Shown: one piece after another, positions 1 through 7,444 of the stretch
Numbering within the stretch: position 1 is the first letter of the stretch
How the letters are laid out: each line of letters starts with the position of its first letter
From: Nocardioides lijunqiniae
Lineage (GTDB): Bacteria; Actinomycetota; Actinomycetes; Propionibacteriales; Nocardioidaceae
Assembly (NCBI RefSeq): GCF_015024225.1
Contig: NZ_JACJGM010000020.1
Location: 50,504 to 114,503 of the forward strand
Direction: 5' to 3'
Length of the DNA stretch: 64,000 nucleotides
The notes under the pieces: model-generated
The model's input: only the letters and a program-made list of their open reading frames with translations
Database searches by the model: none
Told to the model about the DNA's origin: nothing
Translations under genes and position numbers: made by a program

Positions 1-50
1 TCGACATTCGCATTACAAGGGCGATGCTCTGCCAACTGAGCTAACGCGGC
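1..50 (-). tRNA. tRNA-Thr (anticodon TGT), 3' part cut off by window edge
   Basis: Read on the minus strand, the segment starts with an acceptor arm GCCGCGT, then TA, a D-arm typical of tRNA (GCTC-AGTTGGCA-GAGC), and an anticodon loop CTTGTAA. That loop gives anticodon TGT, which reads ACA (Thr). The variable region begins at the window edge and the T-arm and 3' acceptor strand lie outside. The base pair closing the anticodon loop looks like C-T rather than a Watson-Crick pair, so a folding program should confirm the isotype. Confidence 0.85.
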
Positions 51-66
51 GCGCGCTCTCGCGCGC
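51..66. terminator. Short GC palindrome between transketolase and tRNA
   Basis: A gcgcgc-tctc-gcgcgc hairpin lies just after the stop codon of the transketolase C-terminal gene and directly before the tRNA 5' end. It could end the transketolase transcript or act as a processing signal. There is no T-tract, so the terminator call is tentative. Confidence 0.35.
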
Positions 67-73
67 GGCAATC

Positions 74-1012
74 CTAGGCGGTGGCGGCCCGACGGTTCGC
101 ACCCTGCCCGCCGCATCGCGCGGCAGGGCGCAGGAACTCCTCGAGCGCGCGGGCGATGCCGGCGGCGTCGAGGCCGTGGGCGCCGACGTGCTGCTCGGGG
201 GTGCCGTAGCGGCGGTGCTCGACGCGGTCGACGCCGAGCGCGAGCAGGCGGTGCGGCACGTCGCGCAGGGCGTCGGCGACGTGACGGGCCGACGTCCCGG
301 CCAGCCACGGCTCGACCAGGACCACCTCGGGGCTGCCGAGCGCGGCGCGGAGGCCGCGGGCGTCGAAGGGCCGCACGGTGCTGGTGTAGAGCACGGTCAC
401 GTCGCGCCCGGCCGTGGCCGCCACCACTGCGTCCAGCACCGGCCCGACCGCGACCACGGTGGCGCCGGCGCCGCGGCGTACGACGTGGAAGTTGCCCGAC
501 GTCACCGCGAACGTGCAGGCGTTGGCCTGGCCGACGACCCGCACGTAGTGGAGGCCGGAGCCGGCCACCGCCGAGCGCAGCACCATGTCGGTCTCGACCG
601 CGTTGCCCGGTGCGTGCAGCGAGATGTCGGGCAGGGTGTCGAGGAGGGCGACATCGCCGGGCGACTGGTGGGTACGTCCCCCGCCCGAGACGTCGAACGA
701 TCCGCCCGACCCGACCAGCACGCCGCCGACGTCCTGGTGGGCGAAGCCGAGCTTGACCTGCTCGAAGGCACGCTCCACCAGGAACGACCCGAACGTGTGC
801 ACGATCGGCCGCAGCCCGGTCAGCGCCATGCCGGCGCCGACGTTGACGAGCAGCTGCTCGCGGATGCCGACATTGACCACCCGGTCGGGGTGTCGGGCCT
901 CGACCTCGCGCAGGTACTGCCCCGAGATCTCGGCGTAGACCAGCGCGACGGAGTCGTCGGACTCCACCAGGTCGGCCGCGGTGGCCGCGAACTGTCGACG
1001 CGCGTCCCTCAT
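74..1012 (-). CDS. Transketolase, C-terminal (Pyr/C) subunit
   Basis: The 312-residue product matches the C-terminal half of split transketolases. An early segment contains EISGQY and NVGIREQ, which belong to the pyrimidine-binding domain. It is followed by the loop GGRTHQSPGDVALL and a C-terminal domain with TVRPFD. It would pair with the N-terminal subunit encoded just upstream to form a thiamine-diphosphate enzyme moving two-carbon ketol units in the pentose phosphate network. The ATG at 1012 overlaps the stop of the upstream gene (ATGA), so translation is probably coupled. The same frame stays open beyond 1012 to 1702, but that stretch is antisense-like low-complexity sequence and the real upstream gene uses another frame. 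Confidence 0.88.
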   Translation of the reverse strand: MRDARRQFAATAADLVESDDSVALVYAEISGQYLREVEARHPDRVVNVGIREQLLVNVGAGMALTGLRPIVHTFGSFLVERAFEQVKLGFAHQDVGGVLVGSGGSFDVSGGGRTHQSPGDVALLDTLPDISLHAPGNAVETDMVLRSAVAGSGLHYVRVVGQANACTFAVTSGNFHVVRRGAGATVVAVGPVLDAVVAATAGRDVTVLYTSTVRPFDARGLRAALGSPEVVLVEPWLAGTSARHVADALRDVPHRLLALGVDRVEHRRYGTPEQHVGAHGLDAAGIARALEEFLRPAARCGGQGANRRAATA

Positions 1013-1689
1013 CGCCCCACCACCTCCACGACCTCCGCCACCACGACGCCCGGACGACCTACCGCGCGGTGCGCGAGCGCCTTCTCGAGCTGGTCGTGGT
1101 CGCGGCCGTCGACGGTCACGGCATGCCAGCCCTCGGTGCGGAAGCGCTCCTCGATCCGCCCCGCCACGGCGTACGACGCCGATCGGTTGTCCACGACCAC
1201 GACCGTGAGAGCGTCGAGCTCGAGCGCCACGGCCAGCGCGAGCGCCTCGTGGTTGGAGCCCTCGTCCAGCTCGGCGTCGCCGACAAGGACCACGACGCGC
1301 GAGTCGATGCCCTGGGCCCGCAGGCCGAGCGCCGTACCGACGGCGAGCGGCAGCCCGTGCCCGAGCGAGCCCGAGGAGATCTCGACGCCGGGCACGAGGT
1401 TGCGGTCGGGGTGGTGCCCCAGCGGGGAGTCGTAGCCGCCCCAGCCGGCGAGCCACGAGGCGGGGAAGAAGCCGCGCTCGGCGAGGACGGCGTAGTAGGC
1501 CATGGGGCCGTGGCCCTTGGAGAGGTAGAGGCGGTCGCGGTCGACGTCGGCCACGCGCTCGGGCGAGACGTCCAGCACCCGCTCGTAGAGCACGCGCAGG
1601 ACGTCGAGGGTGGAGGTGGCGGCGTCCGAGTGCTTCTCGTCGCCGGTCATCAGGCCCATCAGCCTGGTCGTCTCGCTCATGCCGACCAT
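1009..1689 (-). CDS. Transketolase, N-terminal (ThDP-binding) subunit
   Basis: The 226-residue product carries the thiamine-diphosphate half of transketolase: YLSKGHGPMAYYAVL, then SSGSLGHGLPLAVG and the metal/diphosphate motif GDAELDEGSNHE. Together with the next gene it makes a complete split transketolase. Split forms are common in actinobacteria and archaea, where the true donor and acceptor sugars are often unknown. It is shorter than the usual N-terminal subunit of about 270 residues. Two starts are possible, ATG 1689 or ATG 1680, and neither has a strong ribosome site. A nearly perfect 22-bp palindrome lies just upstream, between this gene and the divergent permease. Confidence 0.88.
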   Translation of the reverse strand: MVGMSETTRLMGLMTGDEKHSDAATSTLDVLRVLYERVLDVSPERVADVDRDRLYLSKGHGPMAYYAVLAERGFFPASWLAGWGGYDSPLGHHPDRNLVPGVEISSGSLGHGLPLAVGTALGLRAQGIDSRVVVLVGDAELDEGSNHEALALAVALELDALTVVVVDNRSASYAVAGRIEERFRTEGWHAVTVDGRDHDQLEKALAHRAVGRPGVVVAEVVEVVGR

Positions 1690-1694
1690 GCTCG

Positions 1695-1716
1695 GACTTC
1701 AAGTCGACTCGAAGTC
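1695..1716. promoter_or_regulatory. Candidate operator: 22-bp near-perfect palindrome
   Basis: The sequence is symmetric about a central GTCGAC with arms GACTTC-A-A / T-C-GAAGTC. Only one base pair breaks the symmetry. It sits in the 73-bp gap between the divergent transketolase and CynX-type permease genes, 6 bp from the transketolase start, where a repressor could control one or both. I do not recognise the regulator and none is encoded next to it. Confidence 0.5.
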
Positions 1717-1762
1717 AACACCCCGCCCTCGGGAGCCGCCCGGCCTTTGACAGACTCCTCCG

Positions 1763-2989
1763 GTGACCGACGCGCCCGCCACCGAGAGCCGCGCTGCGCG
1801 GATCCTGGTCCTGGTCGGCATCGTGGTGCTGGCCTTCAACCTCCGCCCCGCCGCCGTGAGCGTCGGCCCGGTCCTCGACGAGATCCGATCCGGCCTCTCG
1901 ATGTCGGGCACCGAGGCCGGGGTGCTGACCTCGCTCCCGGTGCTGGCGTTCGCGCTCTTCGGCGGACTGGCGCCGCGCTTCGCCCGCGCCGTGGGCAGCC
2001 ACCGGCTCACGCTGATCGCGCTGCTCAGCGTCGTGGTCGGCCTGTTCCTGCGCGCCCGCATGGAGAGCGTGGTCCCGTTCCTCGCGCTGTCCCTGCTGGC
2101 CCTGGCCGGCATGGCCACCGCCAACGTGCTGCTCCCGAGCCTGATCAAGGCGCACTTCCCCGACCACACCGGGCTGATGACGTCGATCTACTCCACGGCC
2201 CTGGCCATCGGGCTCACGCTCGCCTCGGTGACGACGGTGCCGATCAGCGAGGCGACCGGCGGCTGGCGCGACGGCCTGGCCGTCTGGGCCTTCACGGCCG
2301 CGATCGCCGCCCTGCCCTGGCTCGCGCTGCTGCGCCACGACCGACCGACCGGCGACCGCGACCGCGCCGGCCACGCGCCCATCGGCCTGCTCGCCGTGGC
2401 CCGCACCCGCCTGGGCATCGGCATGGCGCTGTTCTTCGGGATCCAGTCGCTGCAGGCCTACGCGATCTTCGGCTGGTTCGCCGCGATCTTCCGCGACTCC
2501 GGCTACTCCGCCACCCAGGCCGGGGTCCTGCTCGGCGTCGTCACGGGCGTCAGCATCCCGCTCTCGTTCGTGATCCCCACGCTGGCCGCCCGGATGCCCG
2601 ACCAGCGACCGCTCGTGTGGGCGATCCTGTCGTGCTACCCGGTGGGCTACATCGGCATGATCGTGGCGCCGTACGAGCTCGCCTACCTGTGGGCGGTCCT
2701 GGTCGGCATCGGCACCACGACGTTCCCGCTGATCCTGACCCAGATCGGGCTGCGCTCGCGCACCCCCGCCGGCACCGCCGCCCTGTCCGGCTTCACCCAG
2801 TCGACGGGCTACCTGCTGGCGGCGCTCGGCCCCTTCGGCGTCGGTCTGCTGCACGACGTCAGCGGCGGCTGGACCGTGCCGCTGGTCGCGCTCACCGTGC
2901 TGACGATCCCGCTGCTCGCGGTCGGGCTCTCGGTGTCGCGACCGGCGTACATCGAGGACGAGTTGGACCAGCGCCGGACGTCGGCCTAG
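1763..2989 (+). CDS. CynX/NimT-family MFS transporter
   Basis: The 408-residue polytopic membrane protein has about twelve hydrophobic segments. Its N-terminus (VLAFNLRPAAVSVGPVL) is characteristic of the CynX/NimT branch of the major facilitator superfamily, which includes E. coli cyanate and 2-nitroimidazole transporters. The substrate here is unknown; no cyanase gene is nearby. It starts at GTG 1763. It is divergent from the split transketolase and shares the intergenic palindrome at 1695-1716. Its TAG stop lies in a CTAG palindrome that also supplies the stop of the convergent SDR gene. Confidence 0.85.
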   Translation: MTDAPATESRAARILVLVGIVVLAFNLRPAAVSVGPVLDEIRSGLSMSGTEAGVLTSLPVLAFALFGGLAPRFARAVGSHRLTLIALLSVVVGLFLRARMESVVPFLALSLLALAGMATANVLLPSLIKAHFPDHTGLMTSIYSTALAIGLTLASVTTVPISEATGGWRDGLAVWAFTAAIAALPWLALLRHDRPTGDRDRAGHAPIGLLAVARTRLGIGMALFFGIQSLQAYAIFGWFAAIFRDSGYSATQAGVLLGVVTGVSIPLSFVIPTLAARMPDQRPLVWAILSCYPVGYIGMIVAPYELAYLWAVLVGIGTTTFPLILTQIGLRSRTPAGTAALSGFTQSTGYLLAALGPFGVGLLHDVSGGWTVPLVALTVLTIPLLAVGLSVSRPAYIEDELDQRRTSA

Positions 2990-3717
2990 CTCATCCCGCC
3001 GTCGAAGGCGAGCACGCTGCCGGTGATCATCCGCGCCTCCTTCGAGGCGAGGTAGACGATCGCGGAGCCGAGCTCGGCGGGAGTGATCGCGCGCCCGGGC
3101 AGCATCATCATCAGGCGGTCGGCGACGCGGGCGTCCAGGTCCGGCGGGAAGATGCTGGCGACGTGCGACACGATCGGGGTGTCGACGGTGCCGGGACAGA
3201 TCGCGTTGACGCGCACACTGTGCGGCGACAGCTCGAGCGCGAGCGACTTCGTCAGCATGGTGAGCCCGCCCTTCGCCGCGGCGTACGCCGTCGCGTAGGG
3301 CTGCGCGACGTTGCCGGCGACGGAGGAGACGTTGACGATGTTGCCCCGGCTGGCCTTGAGGTGGGGCAGCGCGGCCTGCATCAGCATGAACGGACCCTTG
3401 AGGTCGACCGCGTGGACGCGGTCCCACTCGGCGTCGGAGATCTGCTCGAACCGCCCGAACTGCACGATGCCCGCGACGTTGGCGAGCACGTCGATCCGCC
3501 CGCCCTCCGCGCAGGTGGCGATCGCCGCGTCCACCGACGCCCGGTCGCCGACGTTGCACTCGACGTACGTCACGCCGTCGGGGACCGTCGCCTGGATGTC
3601 CAGCCCGAAGACGGTGTCGCCCAGGTCGCGGAAGAGCTCGGCCGTCGCGAACCCGATGCCGGACGCCGCCCCCGTGATGACGACGACGCGCGGGCTGGAG
3701 GCGGGGGTCTCGGTCAT
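2986..3717 (-). CDS. SDR-family oxidoreductase, probable KstR-regulated dehydrogenase
   Basis: The 243-residue classical short-chain dehydrogenase has the Rossmann motif TGAASGIG near residue 17, the NVAG motif, catalytic Ser in VNVSSVAG, and the Tyr-Lys pair YAAAK. The C-terminal ITGSVLAFDGG is typical of the family. A perfect palindrome matching the KstR operator consensus sits 22 bp upstream of the start. This suggests a role in sterol or steroid catabolism, for example as a hydroxysteroid dehydrogenase. The context-based substrate is inference; the dehydrogenase fold and active site are visible. It overlaps the convergent permease at their stop codons. Confidence 0.88.
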   Translation of the reverse strand: MTETPASSPRVVVITGAASGIGFATAELFRDLGDTVFGLDIQATVPDGVTYVECNVGDRASVDAAIATCAEGGRIDVLANVAGIVQFGRFEQISDAEWDRVHAVDLKGPFMLMQAALPHLKASRGNIVNVSSVAGNVAQPYATAYAAAKGGLTMLTKSLALELSPHSVRVNAICPGTVDTPIVSHVASIFPPDLDARVADRLMMMLPGRAITPAELGSAIVYLASKEARMITGSVLAFDGGMS

Positions 3718-3738
3718 GGCGCGGAGCGTACCAGCGGA

Positions 3739-3754
3739 CTAGAACGTGTTCTAG
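3739..3754. promoter_or_regulatory. KstR-type operator (CTAGAACGTGTTCTAG)
   Basis: This perfect 16-bp palindrome fits the KstR consensus TnnAACnnGTTnnA, the site of the TetR-family cholesterol-catabolism repressor of mycobacteria and relatives. It is 22 bp upstream of the SDR at 2986-3717. A second match lies at 46869-46882 before an F420-type oxidoreductase. Confidence 0.7.
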
Positions 3755-3841
3755 GTTTGTGGATCGGCGGCACCTCTGCCGACACTCAGCGTCGGCAGTT
3801 GGTCTCCGCACCGGCTGCGCCAAGCGCGGCGTTCGGCTCAC

Positions 3842-3873
3842 CGGGTCTCGACGGGCGCTCGACCACCGGAGGG
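3842..3873. repeat. Fragment of the dispersed REP-like element
   Basis: The stretch contains gggtctcgacgggcgctcg followed by accaccgg. The same words make up the REP-like elements at 55819, 56717 and the tandem array at 57191. This copy is short and lies in the gap between the SDR and soxR. Confidence 0.6.
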
Positions 3874-3882
3874 CGGCCGCAT

Positions 3883-3900
3883 GTTGAAGTTCGGTTGAGG
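3883..3900. promoter_or_regulatory. Possible SoxR box upstream of soxR
   Basis: On the minus strand the 18 bases read CCTCAACCGAACTTCAAC. They match 12 positions of the classical dyad CCTCAAGTTAACTTGAGG. The site is 18 bp before the proposed GTG start of soxR, so autoregulation is possible, but the match is imperfect. Confidence 0.4.
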
Positions 3901-3918
3901 TACCGGCAGGGTGACAGG

Positions 3919-4347
3919 GTGGAGCTGACGGTGGGACAACTGGCGGAGAGGTCGGGCGTGGCGACGAGCGCGATCCGCTTCTACGAGTCACGGGGGCTGG
4001 TGCACTCCCGGCGTACGACGGGCAACCAGCGCCGCTACCCGCAGGCCGAGCTGCGGCGGGTGGCGTTCATCCGCACCGCCCAGCGGGTCGGGCTGTCGCT
4101 CGACGAGATCGCCGAGGCGCTGGCCACGCTGCCGGACCGCCGGGCACCCACGAAGTCCGACTGGCACCGCCTCAGCAAGGCCTGGCGTCCGCGCCTCGAC
4201 GAGCAGATCCGCCGCATCGAGCTGCTGCGCGAGCGCCTCGACGGCTGCATCGGCTGCGGCTGCCTCAGCCTGAAGAGCTGCGCGCTCACCAACCCCGGCG
4301 ACGTCGCCGGCGCGCGCGGCACCGGGGCGGTGTTCCTCGAGCCATGA
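3919..4347 (+). CDS. soxR: Redox-sensing MerR-family regulator SoxR
   Basis: The 142-residue protein starts with a winged-helix MerR domain (TVGQLAERSGV, IRFYESRGLV, GNQRRYP). It ends with the SoxR iron-sulfur cluster motif CIGCGCLSLKSC, whose four Cys hold a [2Fe-2S] cluster. The tail NPGDVAGARGTGAVFLE closely follows enterobacterial SoxR. In actinobacteria SoxR usually senses redox-active compounds and activates a few oxidoreductase or transporter genes. I chose GTG 3919 because it gives the normal length; the frame stays open far upstream without homology. The stop overlaps the next gene start (ATGA at 4344), an unexpected partner, a GH13 amylase. Confidence 0.92.
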   Translation: MELTVGQLAERSGVATSAIRFYESRGLVHSRRTTGNQRRYPQAELRRVAFIRTAQRVGLSLDEIAEALATLPDRRAPTKSDWHRLSKAWRPRLDEQIRRIELLRERLDGCIGCGCLSLKSCALTNPGDVAGARGTGAVFLEP

Positions 4348-6191
4348 GCCTCCTCCTCGAGCCCCACCACGACGGGTCCCCCCTCTACCTCCCCGACGAC
4401 CGGCCCACGCCCGACGGCACGGTGACGGTCCGGATGCGCACCCACGTCGACGACCCCGTGACGGCGGCGTGGGTCCGCACGACGTACGACGCCGAGCCGG
4501 TCTTCCACGAGTGCCGGCGCGAGGCGACCGACCCGGACGACACGACCGGCACCGTGTGGTGGTCGGCCGAGCTGCCGGTGCACAACCCGGTGACCCACTA
4601 CCGCTTCCTGCTCGCCGACGGACCCGCCGCCGGCGACGACGGCGCCGTCACCGCGCCAGCCCAGCGCTGGCTGACCGCCGCCGGGATCGTCGAGCACGAC
4701 GGGCCCGACGCCTTCGACTTCACTGTCAGCTGGCACGAGCCGGCGCCCGACTGGGGTCGCGACGGCGTCGTCTACCAGGTGTTCCCGGACCGCTTCGCCC
4801 GCTCGGCGCAGGCCGACGAGCGCCCCACGCCGGCGTGGGCCCTGCCGGCCGCGTGGGACGACGAAGTGGTGTTCGAGCTCGACGACCCGCGTACGGCGGT
4901 CCAGCTCTACGGCGGCGACCTCGACGGCGTCGTCGAGCACCTCGACCACGTGGCCGAGGTGGGGGCGACGATCCTCTACACGACGCCGGTGTTCCCCGGG
5001 GAGAGCAACCACCGCTACAACGCCTCCACCTTCGACGGCGTCGACCCGCTGCTCGGCGGCGACGAGGCCTACGCCCGGTTGAGCGCGGCCGTCCACGAGC
5101 GCGGCTGGCGGATCCTGGGCGATCTCACGACCAACCACACCGGCGACACCCACGAGTGGTTCCTCGACGCCGTCGCCGACCCGGAGTCGGACCGGCGCAC
5201 CTGGTACCACTTCGCGCCGGACGGCAGCTACGAGTGCTGGATGGGCTGGCAGAGCCTGCCCAAGCTCAACCACGCCGACGACGGCGTGCGGCGGGCGATG
5301 GTCGCCGGGCCCGACAGCGTCGTCGCGCGCTGGCTGCGACCGCCGTTCGACGTGGACGGCTGGCGCATCGACGTCGCCAACATGACCGGCCGGCTCGGGG
5401 CGATCGACGTCAACCACGCCGTCGCCCACGACGTACGGCGCACGGTCGCCGAGGGCCTCCCCGACGGCCTGGTCATCGGCGAGCACAACCACGACGCGTC
5501 GGGCGATCTCGACGGCGCGGGCTGGCACGGCACCATGAACTACTCCGGCTTCGCCTGGCCCGTCTGGTCGTGGCTGCGCGACCCCGCCTCCCCCGCCCGC
5601 GCCTTCGGGCGGCCCGTCCCGGTGCCGCGGCGCAGCGGGCCGTCGGCGCAACAGGCGCTGCGCGAGTGGCTGGCGCGCTTCGGGTGGCGCGCCACCAGCC
5701 AGTCGTGGAACGTGCTCGGCTCCCACGACAGCGCCCGCATCCGCACGGTCACCGGCGACCCGGCCCTGCACCGGGTCGCGGCCGGCCTGCAGTTCACGCT
5801 GCCCGGCGTCCCGATGGTCTTCGCCGGCGACGAGATCGGGCTCGAGGGGATCGCCGGCGAGGACTCGCGCCGCCCGATGCCCTGGCACCGCCCCGAGACC
5901 TGGGACCGCGCCACCCTGACGACGTACTCCGCGCTGGCCGCGGCCCGCGCCGAGCACGTCGCCCTGCGCCGCGGCAGCCTGCGGTGGGCGCACGTCGACG
6001 ACGACTGCCTGATGTACCTGCGCGAGCACCCCGCCGGCTCGGTCCTGGTCTGCGTCCGCCGCGCCCCGGGGCCGGCGGTCGACCTGCCCGCGGACCTGGT
6101 CTCGCTGGGCGAGCCGTTGGTGTCGACCGAGGCCGACCCCGTGGGGCCGCACGCCAGCGACCATCCGGGGCTCACCGTCTGGCGGGTCTAG
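4344..6191 (+). CDS. GH13 alpha-amylase/neopullulanase-type glycoside hydrolase
   Basis: The 615-residue protein has an N-terminal beta-sandwich of about 130 residues (CBM34-like position), then a TIM-barrel starting at DGVVYQVFPDRF. The four GH13 regions are visible: DLTTNHTG (region I), DGWRIDVANM with the nucleophile Asp (II), VIGEHNHD with the acid/base Glu (III) and VLGSHDSARI with the third acid (IV). It should cleave alpha-1,4-glucans or maltodextrins. No signal peptide is seen, so it is probably cytoplasmic and acts on imported or storage glucan. It overlaps soxR by 4 bp and is followed after 10 bp by the DUF4032 gene. The exact specificity (neopullulanase, cyclomaltodextrinase or maltogenic amylase) is not resolved. 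Confidence 0.88.
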   Translation: MSLLLEPHHDGSPLYLPDDRPTPDGTVTVRMRTHVDDPVTAAWVRTTYDAEPVFHECRREATDPDDTTGTVWWSAELPVHNPVTHYRFLLADGPAAGDDGAVTAPAQRWLTAAGIVEHDGPDAFDFTVSWHEPAPDWGRDGVVYQVFPDRFARSAQADERPTPAWALPAAWDDEVVFELDDPRTAVQLYGGDLDGVVEHLDHVAEVGATILYTTPVFPGESNHRYNASTFDGVDPLLGGDEAYARLSAAVHERGWRILGDLTTNHTGDTHEWFLDAVADPESDRRTWYHFAPDGSYECWMGWQSLPKLNHADDGVRRAMVAGPDSVVARWLRPPFDVDGWRIDVANMTGRLGAIDVNHAVAHDVRRTVAEGLPDGLVIGEHNHDASGDLDGAGWHGTMNYSGFAWPVWSWLRDPASPARAFGRPVPVPRRSGPSAQQALREWLARFGWRATSQSWNVLGSHDSARIRTVTGDPALHRVAAGLQFTLPGVPMVFAGDEIGLEGIAGEDSRRPMPWHRPETWDRATLTTYSALAAARAEHVALRRGSLRWAHVDDDCLMYLREHPAGSVLVCVRRAPGPAVDLPADLVSLGEPLVSTEADPVGPHASDHPGLTVWRV

Positions 6192-6201
6192 TCTGAGGGC
6201 C

Positions 6202-7428
6202 ATGGCGCTCCACATCGTGGCGAACCGGCCCGACCCCGCACTGCTGCGGCTGCCCTGGGCGACCTGCCTGGAGGAGTGGGACGACGAGTACGTCGTGCCG
6301 CTGCCGCGCGGCCTGTCGCGCCACGTCGTCCGCATCGTGCGGCTCGGCACGCGCACCTACGCGATCAAGGAGACCGTCGCCGAGATCGCGTTCAAGGAGT
6401 ACCACCTGCTGCGCGACCTGAACCGGCTCGGGCTGCCCGCCGTCCTCCCCCAGGGCGTCGTGACCGGCCGCGTCGACGAGCACGGCGAGGAGCTGCCCGC
6501 GGCGCTGCTGACCGAGCACCTGCAGTTCTCCCTGCCCTACCGCAGCCTCTTCGCGCACGGGCTCACCGCCGACAACGTGCCGTCGCTGATGGACGCGCTC
6601 GTCGTGCTGCTGGTGCGCCTGCACCTGGAGAGCTTCTTCTGGGGCGACGTGTCGCTGTCCAACGTGCTGTTCCGGCGCAACGCCGGCGGCTTCGCGGCGT
6701 ACCTCGTGGATGCCGAGACCGGCGAGCTGCGCGGCACCCTGTCGCAGCAGATGCGCGACTACGACCTCACCATCGCCACCGAGAACGTCTTCGCCGAGCT
6801 CCTCGACCTGCAGGCCAGCGGATCGCTCGACGAGCACGCGCAGGCGCTCGAGATCGCGACCTCCATCCGGGAGCGGTACGCCGCCCTCTGGGCCGAGCTG
6901 ACCGACGTCGAGGAGTTCTCCGCCGACGAGATGTGGCGCATCGAGCAGCGCATCGAGCGGCTCAACGACCTCGGCTTCGACGTCGACGAGCTCGACATCG
7001 TCACCGACCTCGGCGGCGACCAGGTGCGGATCCAGCCGAAGGTCGTCGAGCTCGGCCACCACCGCCGCGAGCTCCAGGCCCTCACCGGGCTCAACGTCGA
7101 GGACGGCCAGGCCCGTCGGCTGCTCAACGACATCGCCGCCTTCACCGCCCACTACGACCTCGGCCGCGAGGACCGCACCCTGGTCGCCAACCGCTGGCTC
7201 ACCAGGACCTGGGAGCCGCTGATGGCGATGATCCCGGCCGAGCACCGCGGCAAGCTGCCGCCCGCGGAGTTCTTCCACGAGGTGCTCGTGCACCGCTGGT
7301 ACCTCTCCGAGCGGGCCGGCCACGAGGTCGGCATCTTCGACACCGCTCGCGACTACATCGAGCACGTCCTCCCCCACCGCCCCGACGAGGTCGTCGAGGT
7401 GTCCTCGGGTCGCGACTCGGCGGGATAG
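6202..7428 (+). CDS. DUF4032 protein with lipopolysaccharide-kinase-like fold
   Basis: The 408-residue protein matches the actinobacterial DUF4032 family. The N-terminal ~250 residues resemble a protein-kinase-like lobe of the InaA/Kdo-kinase type: YAIKETVAEIAFKEY looks like the Lys and Glu of the ATP site, and FWGDVSLSNVLFR resembles the catalytic HxDxxxxN loop with Trp-Gly in place of His. DAETGE resembles the metal-binding DFG region. The C-terminal part (from about residue 250) is the DUF4032 region proper. It follows the GH13 gene by 10 bp and may be co-transcribed. The substrate is unknown. Confidence 0.82.
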   Translation: MALHIVANRPDPALLRLPWATCLEEWDDEYVVPLPRGLSRHVVRIVRLGTRTYAIKETVAEIAFKEYHLLRDLNRLGLPAVLPQGVVTGRVDEHGEELPAALLTEHLQFSLPYRSLFAHGLTADNVPSLMDALVVLLVRLHLESFFWGDVSLSNVLFRRNAGGFAAYLVDAETGELRGTLSQQMRDYDLTIATENVFAELLDLQASGSLDEHAQALEIATSIRERYAALWAELTDVEEFSADEMWRIEQRIERLNDLGFDVDELDIVTDLGGDQVRIQPKVVELGHHRRELQALTGLNVEDGQARRLLNDIAAFTAHYDLGREDRTLVANRWLTRTWEPLMAMIPAEHRGKLPPAEFFHEVLVHRWYLSERAGHEVGIFDTARDYIEHVLPHRPDEVVEVSSGRDSAG

Positions 7429-7444
7429 TCCCGACGGAGCGACC

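Noticed and set aside
1069..4347. A 1092-residue open frame on the plus strand across the transketolase, permease and SDR genes
   Set aside because: Only its 3' end (soxR) has family motifs. The rest is antisense or out-of-frame to recognised genes and is Arg/Pro/Ala/His-rich, as expected from high GC content.
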